Source: Pseudonocardiaceae bacterium
GTDB taxonomy: Bacteria; Actinomycetota; Actinomycetes; Mycobacteriales; Pseudonocardiaceae
Length of the DNA stretch: 48,348 nt
Direction: 5' to 3'
Assembly (NCBI GenBank): GCA_009379845.1
Contig: WHSZ01000047.1
Location: forward strand, 1-48,348
Below are positions 40,866 through 48,348 of this stretch, one piece after another. Positions within the stretch are counted from its first letter, which is position 1; each line of letters starts with the position of its first letter. Under the pieces are notes generated by a model. It saw nothing but the letters and a program-made list of their open reading frames with translations. It searched no databases and was not told where the DNA came from. The translations under genes and the position numbers were made by a program.

Positions 40866-41288
40866 ATGGTGGACCAGGTCCAAGGCATGCACGACGTGCC
40901 GCAATCACAGCGTTCCACCGCGGAGCTCATCCGTGACCTCGGCGACCAAGTCACCAGGCTTATCCGCACCGAAATGCGGGTGGCCCAGCGCGAGCTCCAG
41001 CGCAAGGGCAAGGAGGCCGGCAAGGGCGCCGGCCTGCTCGGCACCGCAGCGGTATTCGGCCTGCTCGGCTCGGGCACCGTGGTGGCCGGCGGCGTACTGC
41101 TTCTCGGCCAGGCCGTCGCGCCGTGGTTGTCCGCCGTGATCATCGGTGCTGGGCTGCTCGGGCTTGCCGGCGTGACCGCGCTCGTCGCGCGTTCCCGCAT
41201 CCGGGTTTCCGCGCCCCCGCTGCCGGAGGACGCGATCGACGGGGCGGCACGGGACATCGAAAGCGTGAAGGAGGCGGCCCGAAAATGA
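40866..41288 (+). CDS. Actinobacterial Holin-X-like membrane protein
   Basis: A 140-residue protein of the putative phage-holin superfamily III (Holin-X, formerly DUF1469). The amphipathic N-terminus STAELIRDLGDQVTRLIRTE and EMRVAQRELQRKGKEAGKG is diagnostic. It is followed by two TM helices (LLGTAAVFGLLGSGTVVAGG and WLSAVIIGAGLLGLAGVTAL) and an acidic tail. Despite the name these are chromosomal proteins of unknown role. It starts with ATG at 40866 with GAAGGAG upstream and overlaps the DUF3618 gene by four bases. Confidence 0.87.
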   Translation: MVDQVQGMHDVPQSQRSTAELIRDLGDQVTRLIRTEMRVAQRELQRKGKEAGKGAGLLGTAAVFGLLGSGTVVAGGVLLLGQAVAPWLSAVIIGAGLLGLAGVTALVARSRIRVSAPPLPEDAIDGAARDIESVKEAARK

Positions 41289-41614
41289 CCTCGACCGAAC
41301 ACCGGAATCCCGAGCCGCCCGGCGGGAGCGGCGATCAGCTCCAGGCCGACCGGGAGCTAACGCGTGAGGAGCTCGCGGGCACCGTGCAGGCGCTGGCCGC
41401 GAAGGCGGACGTAGCAGGGCGATCGAAGCAGGCAGCGCACGACTACGTGCGGGCCGCCCAAGATCGCGCGGCCGATCTCGCGGTGCGGGTACGCCGCACC
41501 GGCGAGGCGTGGGCGGGCCCGCTGTGGATCCCGATCGCCGCATTGGCGGGTCCGGCCGCCGTCGCGGTTTCCGTTCTGGCGGTCGCGAAGTCACGTCGAC
41601 CGCGCCGTCGCTAG
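41285..41614 (+). CDS. DUF3618 family membrane protein
   Basis: A 109-residue protein with the DUF3618 N-terminal motif (LQADRELTREELAGTVQAL, then AAKADVAGRSKQAAHDYVRA) and one C-terminal TM helix (WIPIAALAGPAAVAVSVLAV) with a basic end (KSRRPRRR). DUF3618 proteins usually accompany Holin-X genes in actinobacteria, as here, where the ATG overlaps the previous stop (ATGA). No function is known; together they may form an envelope complex. Confidence 0.85.
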   Translation: MTSTEHRNPEPPGGSGDQLQADRELTREELAGTVQALAAKADVAGRSKQAAHDYVRAAQDRAADLAVRVRRTGEAWAGPLWIPIAALAGPAAVAVSVLAVAKSRRPRRR

Positions 41615-41622
41615 CGTTACAT

Positions 41623-42285
41623 CTATTCGGCCGGATACCTATCGTAGGGCCACCAGCGAGTCAGCAATTCCATTCGGGCGTCGAGCAATGCGGGATTCTG
41701 GAGGTCCACGATATGCACCCCGTTCCATCGCTCGAATCCGATACGCTCCAGCATTTCCGCAATTCGCACGCTGGCCAATTCGGCGGATACCCGATCCGGC
41801 GAAACCGGCAGAAAATCGGTCGGCGATACCCGGCAGGCGGCCAGCCGTGCGGCGTGCGCCAGCGTCCGCAGCGCGCCGGCGATGAGCGAGCCACCGAGAC
41901 CGTGCCCCCGCCACAGCGGGGTAAGTGTGACGTCCCGCAGGATGACCATTCGCGGCGTGCCGGCGGCGATCCGGACATCGAGATCGGGGAGCAGCCGTCC
42001 CTCGGCCGTATCGATCACCGTTTCGGCGATGAACTCAAGCGCCCACTCCCCCAGCGTGACCGAATCCAGCAGGTTCCTGCCCTGGGTAAGGTCGGCGATC
42101 GCGAGCGAGATATCGGCAACGTGCCGCGCGTTATCCGGACACGGCCGGAACGCGCCGACATCGGCGGACACGTCCCAACGCTCAGGAAGATGATCCTCGT
42201 CATCGATATGCCACCACAGCCGCCGATGCCTCACGGTCAGCTCGATCGACAGGGGGTTGGCAGGCAGATCAGGCGCCATGGTCAT
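41623..42285 (-). CDS. GNAT-family N-acetyltransferase
   Basis: A 220-residue protein. The acetyl-CoA-binding motif A is recognisable as VILRDVTLTPLWRGHGLGGS followed by LIAGALRTLAHAARLAACRV. The N-terminal 100 residues hold an antiparallel sheet not seen in the smallest GNATs (LTVRHRRLWWHIDDEDHLPE, DISLAIADLTQGRNLLDSVT). The acceptor cannot be inferred. It is convergent with the DUF3618 gene, eight bases apart, and shares no operon. Confidence 0.75.
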   Translation of the reverse strand: MTMAPDLPANPLSIELTVRHRRLWWHIDDEDHLPERWDVSADVGAFRPCPDNARHVADISLAIADLTQGRNLLDSVTLGEWALEFIAETVIDTAEGRLLPDLDVRIAAGTPRMVILRDVTLTPLWRGHGLGGSLIAGALRTLAHAARLAACRVSPTDFLPVSPDRVSAELASVRIAEMLERIGFERWNGVHIVDLQNPALLDARMELLTRWWPYDRYPAE

Positions 42286-42422
42286 ACAACCACCCCGCTC
42301 CCTGCATTTCCGCCGTTTATCAACGAGCGATTCACATCGCCCGCCAAGGAGCTCGCCGCATCCAGTCTGACCGGCGCTGCCCGCCAGCCCATACCGCCAG
42401 TAGGTTAGGGAATATCCGGCGA

Positions 42423-42461
42423 CACAACCCTGAGTTGTCTCGTCCCGAGACGGGGGTTGTG
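42423..42461. repeat. Nested inverted repeat before the AT-richer region
   Basis: CACAACCC (42423-42430) pairs with GGGTTGTG (42454-42461), and within it GTCTCG (42437-42442) pairs with CGAGAC (42446-42451) around a three-base loop. It lies downstream of the TsrM gene (minus strand) and upstream of the GNAT gene. It could be a terminator for the former, though no T-run follows. Confidence 0.45.
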
Positions 42462-42473
42462 CCGTCTATGGCA

Positions 42474-42717
42474 TCAATTCCCGATTACACGGTCACAGGC
42501 ATACCCCTTGGCCCAAGTCAAGAACACCTCGAGGCCTTTCCTGTATCTGTTTAGCAAACTAGCTATGTGGTCAACGTTCGTACCAGATGGGCAGGAGAAA
42601 GCATACCTCGGCAACGCACCATATTCACCATCCGGCAACCACTCAAAAATAGCTGCCGGTGTCGCCGCGTAACTGGGCGCTAGCACACCAAGTAGGCGTG
42701 CGGCTACCGGTCCGTTG
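42474..42717 (-). other. AT-richer segment with an 80-codon open frame, no firm gene
   Basis: This stretch, directly behind the TsrM-like gene, is visibly richer in A and T than its surroundings (TTTAGCAAACTAGCTATG and similar). On the minus strand a frame is open for about 80 codons and ends at 42474 (FEWLPDGEYGALPRYAF, then WAKGYACDRVIGN), but it has no ATG, only a GTG without ribosome site, and its codons lack the usual G/C third position. The plus strand also has an open frame (42460-42672) of the same poor quality. I regard it as horizontally acquired or degenerate DNA, not as a proven gene. Confidence 0.4.
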
Positions 42718-42718
42718 A

Positions 42719-44425
42719 TCAGCCGGTCTGGGATCGCGCGGCGAGATCGAACTCCGCTTGCCGCATGATCTCCGCTCGCCGCGGCCAATGTGACCAGAAA
42801 GCTCCGGTATAGCCGAGGCCGGCCAGGCGTAGCAGAAAGGGATTGTCCGAGTAATTGTTGTCGTCGGGCGTGAGCCCGGGCAGGGTCGGCAGCATGACGC
42901 GGTGGCGATCGGCCTCGGGCACCAGGTCCCACAGTAGGTTCAGCGTGTTCACCCATCGGCCGTTCGGGGCGCGCACCGTCTCCGGATCCTCGGGCAGGTC
43001 CGGGGAAAGGAAGTACACGGGGCGGTGTTGGCCGCGCTCGTCGAACATGAACTGCCGCTCGTACTCGACGGTCGAGCAGCTCCCCTCCGGCTTCAGCACG
43101 ATCGGCGTCGTGGCGGTGTCGGACTGCAGGCCAGGTACCGTGTCCTTCCCGGCACACCGCTGCGCGAGCCGGATACCGAGCGGCGAGTATGGGAAGGCCC
43201 GAATGCCAAGGCTGTAACCGACCACGTGGGCGTTCAGCGTGAGCGTACGTCGCACACACTCTGTGATCGTCTCGGCTGTCTCGCCTGGCATGCCGAGCAA
43301 CACCTCGACCATCGTCGGTATCCCGTACCGTTCGGCGAGTGCGCAGACCGCGTGGACATCGTCGAAGGTGTAGTACCGGCTGCCGCCTGCGGTGACCTTC
43401 CACTCGTCGAGCAGATCGTCCCGGACATGGTCGGGAGCGAGGTTGATCCCGGCGCAACCGGCTGCCGCGAGCAGGGACACGAGTTCCTCGTCGAACGGTA
43501 CGGGCTGCGCGTAAATCCACAGCCGGAGCCGGTGCAACGGCGAGTCGGGGCTGCTTTCCTTGCGGCGGACAACTTCTCGCAGCACGTTCTTGCTGTGCGT
43601 GATGACCAGATTGAACTCGCTGTCGGTGGTGTGCAGATCGTAAACACCCTGTGCGGTCAACGACTCCATCTCGTCGACGACCGCACGCACCGCGCGACGC
43701 GTGAACTGCGCGCCCTTGGCGTCCGGTTCCACGCAGTGCGCGCAGGCGAACGCGCAACCGTTCTTGGTGAGGATGTTGCCCAGCCCGCCGCCTTGGTAGT
43801 ACTGAAGGTTGTCGACCTTCAATGCGGTACCGGAACGGCGGATGTAGCCGGTCGTCGAGTTGACCGGATGAAACGAGAGTGCTGACGGTCCGGTGCCGCG
43901 CCCACGCCTGACCGTCACCGGCATCGGGGAAACCCGATGCACCCGACCAGCCCCCTGGTTGACGATCAGGCCCGGAACCGAATTCGGCGGCTCTCCGCGC
44001 AGCAGGACGTTCGCCAGCCGCACCAGAATGTTCTCTCCCGGCCCCTTCACCCCGAACGGAATATCGAAATAGTCGACCAGTGCGAACGGCATCGAGGAGA
44101 ATCCCACCCCGCCGCCGACGATCGGCGCGCCACTGAGCGCCTTGATCTCGCTGATGATATCGCGGTGGCTGTCGATGAAAACGCGCTGCTGCTGCGCGTA
44201 AATGGTGTCGGTGTTGCGGACCGTGGCCCCGATCAGTAGCGGATCGCGATCGACGAAGTACTCGCGCAGTACGTTCCGCCAGTCATCCCGGTGGAACGTC
44301 AGATCGACCACCTCGACGTCGAATCCGTCGCCTTCAAGCGAGGTGGTCAGAATGTCCAGTGCATAGGGCGTAATCGGGGGATGCACCATATTCGGATTGA
44401 CGAGTGTAATCAGGCCCTTGCTCAT
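42719..44425 (-). CDS. tsrM: Cobalamin-dependent radical SAM enzyme, TsrM-like tryptophan 2-C-methyltransferase
   Basis: A 568-residue class B radical SAM methyltransferase. The N-terminal B12-binding domain starts LITLVNPNMVHPPITPYALD and lacks the DxHxxG motif; an Arg (R70, GATVRNTDT) lies where TsrM places an Arg under cobalt, as I recall. The radical SAM CxxxCxxC is at C224, C228 and C231 (KNGCAFACAHCVEPDAKGAQ), followed by DLHTTDSEFNLVITHSKN, NLAPDHVRDDLLDEWKVTAG, and the C-terminal DDNNYSDNPFLLRLAGLGYT and GAFWSHW segments. All are close to TsrM, which methylates C2 of tryptophan in thiostrepton quinaldic-acid synthesis. No thiopeptide precursor or dehydratase is nearby. TsrM is unusual in not needing SAM cleavage. 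Start: ATG at 44425. Confidence 0.9.
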   Translation of the reverse strand: MSKGLITLVNPNMVHPPITPYALDILTTSLEGDGFDVEVVDLTFHRDDWRNVLREYFVDRDPLLIGATVRNTDTIYAQQQRVFIDSHRDIISEIKALSGAPIVGGGVGFSSMPFALVDYFDIPFGVKGPGENILVRLANVLLRGEPPNSVPGLIVNQGAGRVHRVSPMPVTVRRGRGTGPSALSFHPVNSTTGYIRRSGTALKVDNLQYYQGGGLGNILTKNGCAFACAHCVEPDAKGAQFTRRAVRAVVDEMESLTAQGVYDLHTTDSEFNLVITHSKNVLREVVRRKESSPDSPLHRLRLWIYAQPVPFDEELVSLLAAAGCAGINLAPDHVRDDLLDEWKVTAGGSRYYTFDDVHAVCALAERYGIPTMVEVLLGMPGETAETITECVRRTLTLNAHVVGYSLGIRAFPYSPLGIRLAQRCAGKDTVPGLQSDTATTPIVLKPEGSCSTVEYERQFMFDERGQHRPVYFLSPDLPEDPETVRAPNGRWVNTLNLLWDLVPEADRHRVMLPTLPGLTPDDNNYSDNPFLLRLAGLGYTGAFWSHWPRRAEIMRQAEFDLAARSQTG

Positions 44426-44481
44426 CGAATTCTCTCCGGAGAATGCGGGGTTTCTCCTCGGGCTGCTCGGGACGTCCGCGA

Positions 44482-44772
44482 TCAGCGGCGCCGGCGCGCG
44501 CAGCGAGCGGCCGCGTCGAGTTCGTCGAACGGGAGGTCGAGCGCCTCGCCGAGCCAGTGGCGCCAGTACGGCCCTGGCACACGCTTGCCTCTTTCCCAGC
44601 GAGCTACGTCGTCGCGACCAAGGCTTTCCTTCCCTGACAGGTCGACAAGCGCATCGGCCAGCTCATACTGGGTAAGTCCGCGTAGCTTTCGGGTACGTCG
44701 CACCAATCGCCCGATCGGCTCAACGCCACCGGATCCGGACGAGGACATCGCAGCGTCCCGTACTTTGAGCAT
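44482..44772 (-). CDS. XRE-family helix-turn-helix regulator
   Basis: A 96-residue protein with one HTH (IGRLVRRTRKLRGLTQYELA, DALVDLSGKESLGRDDVARW, ERGKRVPGPYW) and a short basic end (AARCARRRR). Related HTHs occur in single-domain regulators of actinobacterial secondary metabolism. It lies 57 bp upstream of the tsrM-like gene and is on the same strand, so it probably controls that gene. The start is uncertain between ATG codons at 44772 and 44748; neither has a strong ribosome site. Confidence 0.8.
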   Translation of the reverse strand: MLKVRDAAMSSSGSGGVEPIGRLVRRTRKLRGLTQYELADALVDLSGKESLGRDDVARWERGKRVPGPYWRHWLGEALDLPFDELDAAARCARRRR

Positions 44773-44827
44773 GTTTCCCGACGGTAAAGCGGGGACCGGC
44801 ACCGTACGATCCGTCAAGCGACGTGTT

Positions 44828-45829
44828 CTATCCACTTCGCGAACCCACCCCCGCGGACTTCCGTAGTGTTTGCTTCGGTGATTCGCCGAAGCGCTGCCGG
44901 TACCAGGCCGCGAAGCGGCCGTGATGGATGAATCCCCATCGGCCGGCCACCTCGCTCACGGTGGCCATGTCGGGCTGGGTGGCCCGCAGCTGGTCACGCA
45001 CTCGCTGCAGTCGCACCGAGCGGAGGTACACGCTCGGCGAGGTACCCAGGTACCTGCTGAACGCCTTCTGCAGTGCGCGACTGCTGACGCCCGCTTCGCG
45101 CGCGAGTGTGCCCACCGTGTGGAACCACTCGGGATGGCCTTCCATCAGGTCGATCGCGATGTTGACCGAACGATTGGGAGCGGGTAGCCGCTCGCCTTCG
45201 AGCATCTTGGAATAATTGCTCGGCTGCGAGGCAAGCAGGCCCAGTATCAGATTCTCTTCCGCCTGCTGCATGGCAAGCGGATAGGACAGCATGCTGTCGG
45301 GACGGTTTAGTTCACTGGTCATGAACAGCAACAACTCATGCCAGGAGCGACCGTATCCGGTGCTGACGTCCATCCCGAGGGTGAACCTGATCGGCCACTG
45401 CAGCGGCTGACCGAGCATCTCACTCAGTTTCGCCTCGAGTGCCGGACGCTCGACCCGCACCGCGAGCAACCCGGTGTCCGCGGATAGTCGCATGCTCAAG
45501 GGTTCTGTCGCGGTCGCAACCGAAGCGGAGCCGAGCGCCGTCTGGACGTGCTGGGAACCACACTGGTACAAGCCTTTGCCGGTCGTCGGGACGTTCACGA
45601 CATAGAATGATTCGGTTTCGCCGGGGTCGACTCGCACCTCGCCGCCGTATGCCACGTAGCACACGCCGACGTTCTTGAGTCTTCGGGCGTGTATCCGGGT
45701 GTCCAGCTGAGTGTCGCGCCCAACCAGATCCATCCGATGCGGGCAGAAAATGCGTCCAACCGTTTCCCTGGTGTGCGCCAGGTCGTGGGACCGGAAGACC
45801 TCATATTGATCAAGCGGTAAAGGAGTCAT
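44828..45829 (-). CDS. AraC-family transcriptional regulator
   Basis: A 333-residue AraC/XylS protein. The N-terminal half is a cupin-like ligand domain of the AraC_binding_2 type (LKNVGVCYVAYGGEVRVDPG, FYVVNVPTTGKGLYQCGSQH). The C-terminal pair of HTHs is clear: FHTVGTLAREAGVSSRALQK and AFSRYLGTSPSVYLRSVRLQ, then ATVSEVAGRWGFIHHGRFAA and WYRQRFGESPKQTLRKS. It ends 55 bp before the XRE gene. Its domain plan resembles activators of amino-acid or aromatic catabolism. I took ATG at 45829; longer versions begin with sequence unlike AraC. Confidence 0.88.
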   Translation of the reverse strand: MTPLPLDQYEVFRSHDLAHTRETVGRIFCPHRMDLVGRDTQLDTRIHARRLKNVGVCYVAYGGEVRVDPGETESFYVVNVPTTGKGLYQCGSQHVQTALGSASVATATEPLSMRLSADTGLLAVRVERPALEAKLSEMLGQPLQWPIRFTLGMDVSTGYGRSWHELLLFMTSELNRPDSMLSYPLAMQQAEENLILGLLASQPSNYSKMLEGERLPAPNRSVNIAIDLMEGHPEWFHTVGTLAREAGVSSRALQKAFSRYLGTSPSVYLRSVRLQRVRDQLRATQPDMATVSEVAGRWGFIHHGRFAAWYRQRFGESPKQTLRKSAGVGSRSG

Positions 45830-46245
45830 GGGCTTCGGGGTTGCCGGAGGGATAGTTACCTTGTCAGGCGTTCCCCCCTGCACCGCTGGAAACCGTCTCC
45901 GTCCACTTGGGGCGAACGAGCCGGGCCACCGGGCCAAACCGATTGCAATCGGCAATTTGCACTTCAGCGAACAAGGCTAGAGTACACCGGCAGAGACCGC
46001 GATGGCAACACTGTGGCGTGGTTCACAAACGGACGGCACTCGCCTCCTCTCGCCGGTGCCCACGTGGGCCTGAACAGCGGCGGAGCTGATCTTCGCCGGA
46101 AGCCAGCCAACCATCCAGTCTTGAACAGCTACCGCGCCGACGTAAGGGGCCAGGTCCGGTTAACTGGCAACCTCACGCAGTGCGGAGCGCCTGTGCTCAG
46201 GCGCGCGTTCCGGCCGAAGCCCGCCACTTCCCTGCTGTGCCGACG
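45830..46245. other. Intergenic region without a supported gene
   Basis: The space between the AraC start and the M81 stop probably holds the promoter of the regulator. A hairpin, GCGCCTG (46187-46193) with CAGGCGC (46198-46204), lies about 40 bp past the M81 stop and may end that transcript. An open frame on the plus strand (46013-46279) has no ribosome site and overlaps the end of the M81 gene; I do not support it. Confidence 0.5.
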
Positions 46246-47727
46246 TTATGCCGGAAACGCCGCTGCCTCGAACGGGTAAAGCGGGCGCCTGCGCTCGTTG
46301 TAGATGAACCGTTCGACACCCATCGCGGTGATCCCGTCGGTGTCCACGACCACCAGCCGTGAGGCGATGGGCTCGTAGGCCGCGCGCGGCGAGTTGACGC
46401 CCTTGGCCACCACCACGCGGAACTCGTTCGGATCGACGCCGAGGCTGAGCAACTGTCGAAGGCTGCTGTTCATGACGGGCCTGGTGGTGAGCACCAGGGT
46501 GTGCCCGTCGGTGGTCTCCAGCGCGACGCTCGGGCCCATGTCGAAGAAGCGGAATCCGCCGTGTGTCGCGGTCGGTTCCTCGAACCGGCCGTCGCTGATC
46601 ACCTTGATTTGCCCTGTGACCGCAACCGGGGATCCGGCCGAATACGAATGCCGGGCGCCGACTTTGAGCTGGACGTCGGCACCGATCCCCGCATCGAGGC
46701 AGTGTTGCACGGCGTCGGGGTCCCACAAGGTTTGAACCAATGACCGCACTCCGCGTTGCACGGCGGCGGCCAGGATAACCGTGGAATCTCCGGGTGCCCC
46801 GCCGCCGATGTTGTCGCCGACGTCCAACAGCACCACGGGGCCGCGCTGCTCTACCTCCGCGATGTCAAGAGCATCGTCGACGCTGGAGCCGTGGGCTTGC
46901 AGTTCGGCGCGGCAGCGCCAGACGGCGGCGGCCAGCTCCCTCGCCGCGGAGGTGGCTTCGAGGCGATCACCGTCGTGGATGGCGAGGCAGGACATGCCCA
47001 TATGTGGAACGTCCGCGTAGGGAAAGCCTTCCACCACATTGGCGGTGAGCATGCCGGGTTGCCGCGCGATCTCCGCGGCCTTGGCCATGAGCTCGGCCAT
47101 CGGTGATTCGCTGGTGTCCTGCCGCGCGATGTTCACCACGAGTGGCAGCGGAATCAGCACCTGCTCGGGCCGGATTTCCTCGCGTGCGGCTCGCCGCACC
47201 AATTCGGTACACTCGATGCCGCGTTCCCTGGCGTCGACGTGCGGATTCGTGTGATACACGAGCGTGACGGTGAGTGCGTTGACGAGTCGCCGTGAAACGT
47301 TGGCGTGCAAGTCGAGTACGGCTCCCACCGGCACGTCCGGCCCGACGATGTGCCGAATCCGGTTGGCGATTTCCGCGTCGGCGTCCGGAATGTGCTCGGC
47401 GACGGCGGCGCCGTGCAGTGCCAGCAGCACGCCGTCCCACGGCCCCTGATCGACCAGCTCGCTCAGCATCTCACCGACAAGCGATTCGAATGCGTCCTTG
47501 GTTATCGGGCCCACCGGATTGACGAAAGCGAACAGCAGCGGGACAACGTCGACGCCGAACTGTTCACCGCCGGCAAGGAAACCACCCAGCGTGGCGGCGG
47601 ATCCACCGTACTGCTCGATGATCTCCGCACCGCGCCACACGCCACCGTCGTTGAACATCTGTTGATCGGCGACAAGCGGGGAAAACGTATTCGCCTCATG
47701 TAACAGGCCGAGAGTCGCGAAGCGCAT
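46246..47727 (-). CDS. M81-family metallopeptidase (MlrC-like)
   Basis: A 493-residue protein of the MlrC family, named for the microcystin-degrading linear-peptide hydrolase. The N-terminal domain has LGLLHEANTFSPLVAD, GVLLALHGAAVAEHIPDADA and GAVLDLHANVSRRLVNAL, containing the His and Asp zinc positions, and YHTNPHVDARERG. The C-terminal domain follows with VVLLDVGDNIGGGAPGDSTV and GVERFIYNERRRPLYPFE. The real substrates of most family members are unknown. ATG at 47727 has GGAAGG eight bases upstream. It is 14 bp behind the RidA gene, so the aminotransferase, RidA and M81 genes form one operon. Confidence 0.9.
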   Translation of the reverse strand: MRFATLGLLHEANTFSPLVADQQMFNDGGVWRGAEIIEQYGGSAATLGGFLAGGEQFGVDVVPLLFAFVNPVGPITKDAFESLVGEMLSELVDQGPWDGVLLALHGAAVAEHIPDADAEIANRIRHIVGPDVPVGAVLDLHANVSRRLVNALTVTLVYHTNPHVDARERGIECTELVRRAAREEIRPEQVLIPLPLVVNIARQDTSESPMAELMAKAAEIARQPGMLTANVVEGFPYADVPHMGMSCLAIHDGDRLEATSAARELAAAVWRCRAELQAHGSSVDDALDIAEVEQRGPVVLLDVGDNIGGGAPGDSTVILAAAVQRGVRSLVQTLWDPDAVQHCLDAGIGADVQLKVGARHSYSAGSPVAVTGQIKVISDGRFEEPTATHGGFRFFDMGPSVALETTDGHTLVLTTRPVMNSSLRQLLSLGVDPNEFRVVVAKGVNSPRAAYEPIASRLVVVDTDGITAMGVERFIYNERRRPLYPFEAAAFPA

Positions 47728-47741
47728 AGTACTGCCTTCCA

Positions 47742-48149
47742 CTAGTTTCCGGCGTACGCGATTACATCGATCTCGAACTTGACGTGATCGTTGAGGCAGT
47801 TCGCGATCGTGGTGCGGGCAGGCCGTGGTGCCAGGAAGTACCGTGGGTAGATCCGGTTGTACTCGGGCACGTCGGCCGGATTGTGCACGAAGGCATTTAC
47901 TTTGACCACATCGGACAACCCGAGTCCGGCTTCGGCCAGAACGCGCCGGACGTTCTCGATCGACCGGCACATTTCCTCGGCGAACGTGCCCGGCACGATG
48001 CTGCCGTTCTCGTCCACAGAGGCCTGACCGGACACGAACACGAAGTCCCCTGCGCGGGTGTACGGCGCGAACATCTCGGTGTTGCCGTCCAGATTCTCGG
48101 CCGGCGTTTCCACGGTATCGGCGTTGGCAGCGTTGTCGGATCTGGCCAT
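47742..48149 (-). CDS. RidA family (YjgF/UK114) deaminase-like protein
   Basis: A 135-residue RidA-type protein: YTRAGDFVFVSGQASVDENG, SIENVRRVLAEAGLGLSDVV, KVNAFVHNPADVPEYNRIYP, and the signature PARTTIANCLNDHVKFEIDV with the conserved Arg that holds the carboxylate of imine substrates. RidA proteins hydrolyse reactive enamine/imine intermediates made by PLP enzymes; here the PLP enzyme may be the aminotransferase encoded just upstream, whose stop is one base before this ATG. The first 25 residues are longer than in housekeeping RidA. Confidence 0.9.
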   Translation of the reverse strand: MARSDNAANADTVETPAENLDGNTEMFAPYTRAGDFVFVSGQASVDENGSIVPGTFAEEMCRSIENVRRVLAEAGLGLSDVVKVNAFVHNPADVPEYNRIYPRYFLAPRPARTTIANCLNDHVKFEIDVIAYAGN

Positions 48150-48150
48150 G

Positions 48151-48348
48151 TCACGCCCAATCGGTGAGAGTCTTGCCGAAACGAGTGAGGGCCGCGTCCA
48201 GTTCGTCCGGGCCATGACTGGCCGAGACGTACCAGACGCCCCGGTTCGCCACCCATATCCCGTGCTCGATCAGGGATGCGGCCAGCTGCGCGTACCGGTC
48301 GAGATCGAGTTGCTGCAGCGTCCGATAATCGACGACGTCGGCCTCGCC
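48151..48348 (-). CDS. C-terminal part of a class III (GSAM-like) aminotransferase
   Basis: The last 65 codons of a gene that continues beyond the window edge. The visible part, LDLDRYAQLAASLIEHGIWV then ANRGVWYVSASHGPDELDAA, resembles the C-terminal domain of glutamate-1-semialdehyde aminomutase-like class III aminotransferases (LL..GV..AP...E..FVS..HT..D). The PLP lysine lies outside the window. It is first of the three genes seen here (aminotransferase, RidA, M81), with a one-base gap to RidA. The substrate is unknown; given the TsrM-like enzyme nearby, 2-methyltryptophan or a related amino acid is a possibility, by inference only. Confidence 0.72.
   Translation of the reverse strand, partial: GEADVVDYRTLQQLDLDRYAQLAASLIEHGIWVANRGVWYVSASHGPDELDAALTRFGKTLTDWA

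Noticed and set aside
40866..41288. Possible prophage because of the holin-like protein
   Set aside because: No other phage gene is near; Holin-X/DUF3618 pairs are ordinary chromosomal genes in actinobacteria.
46013..46279. 88-codon plus-strand frame downstream of the M81 gene
   Set aside because: GTG start without ribosome site, no family resemblance and tail overlap with a certain gene.

Overview
The window is about 48 kb of high-GC actinobacterial chromosome, most likely from the family Pseudonocardiaceae (Amycolatopsis/Saccharopolyspora-like). This rests on a WhiB regulator, a Scr1-type regulator with DUF5753 followed by DUF397, Ku, an EphD-type hydrolase/SDR fusion, F420/FMN luciferase-like oxidoreductases, frequent GTG and TTG starts and strong GC3 bias. 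The genus is inference. No tRNA, rRNA, CRISPR array or complete insertion sequence was seen.

Layout. 0.1-5.4 kb: a transposase remnant, then small housekeeping and regulatory genes (RibD-like reductase, WhiB, CBS protein, BldD-like regulator, Scr1-like/DUF397 pair, Ku). 5.4-14 kb: a fatty-acid-type operon (FabG, MaoC, LvaA/ACAD11-type kinase, three acyl-CoA dehydrogenases) behind a perfect 16-bp palindrome, followed by an SDR, a TetR regulator and an LLM oxidoreductase. The kinase plus dehydrogenase pair suggests catabolism of 4-hydroxyacyl-CoAs. 14-20.4 kb: a GT-C-like membrane protein, then a CoA-transferase/CitE lyase/TRAP-permease operon divergent from its GntR regulator, with a 22-bp palindrome between them.

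20.4-31.3 kb: EphD-like fusion protein, tyrosine phosphatase, then a six-gene operon (LLM oxidoreductase, M20-like hydrolase, MHS-family permease, and the three subunits of a molybdenum hydroxylase) divergent from a FadR-type regulator. It looks like uptake and ring hydroxylation/opening of an unidentified N-heterocycle. 31.4-40.7 kb: ascorbate-type PTS (IIC, IIB, IIA), SIS-domain protein, a FadD acyl-CoA synthetase and a GH38 alpha-mannosidase, preceded by a DasR-like operator. A lone EutH-type ethanolamine permease follows, with two GTCTAGAC-type operators. 40.8-42.3 kb: Holin-X and DUF3618 membrane proteins and a GNAT acetyltransferase.

42.3-48.3 kb holds the most unusual content, all on the minus strand: a class III aminotransferase (cut by the window edge), a RidA protein, an M81/MlrC-type peptidase, an AraC regulator, an XRE regulator and a cobalamin-dependent radical SAM protein closely resembling the tryptophan 2-C-methyltransferase TsrM. 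No thiopeptide genes are visible, so this may be part of an undescribed 2-methyltryptophan pathway. An AT-richer stretch of about 250 bp lies directly downstream of the TsrM gene.
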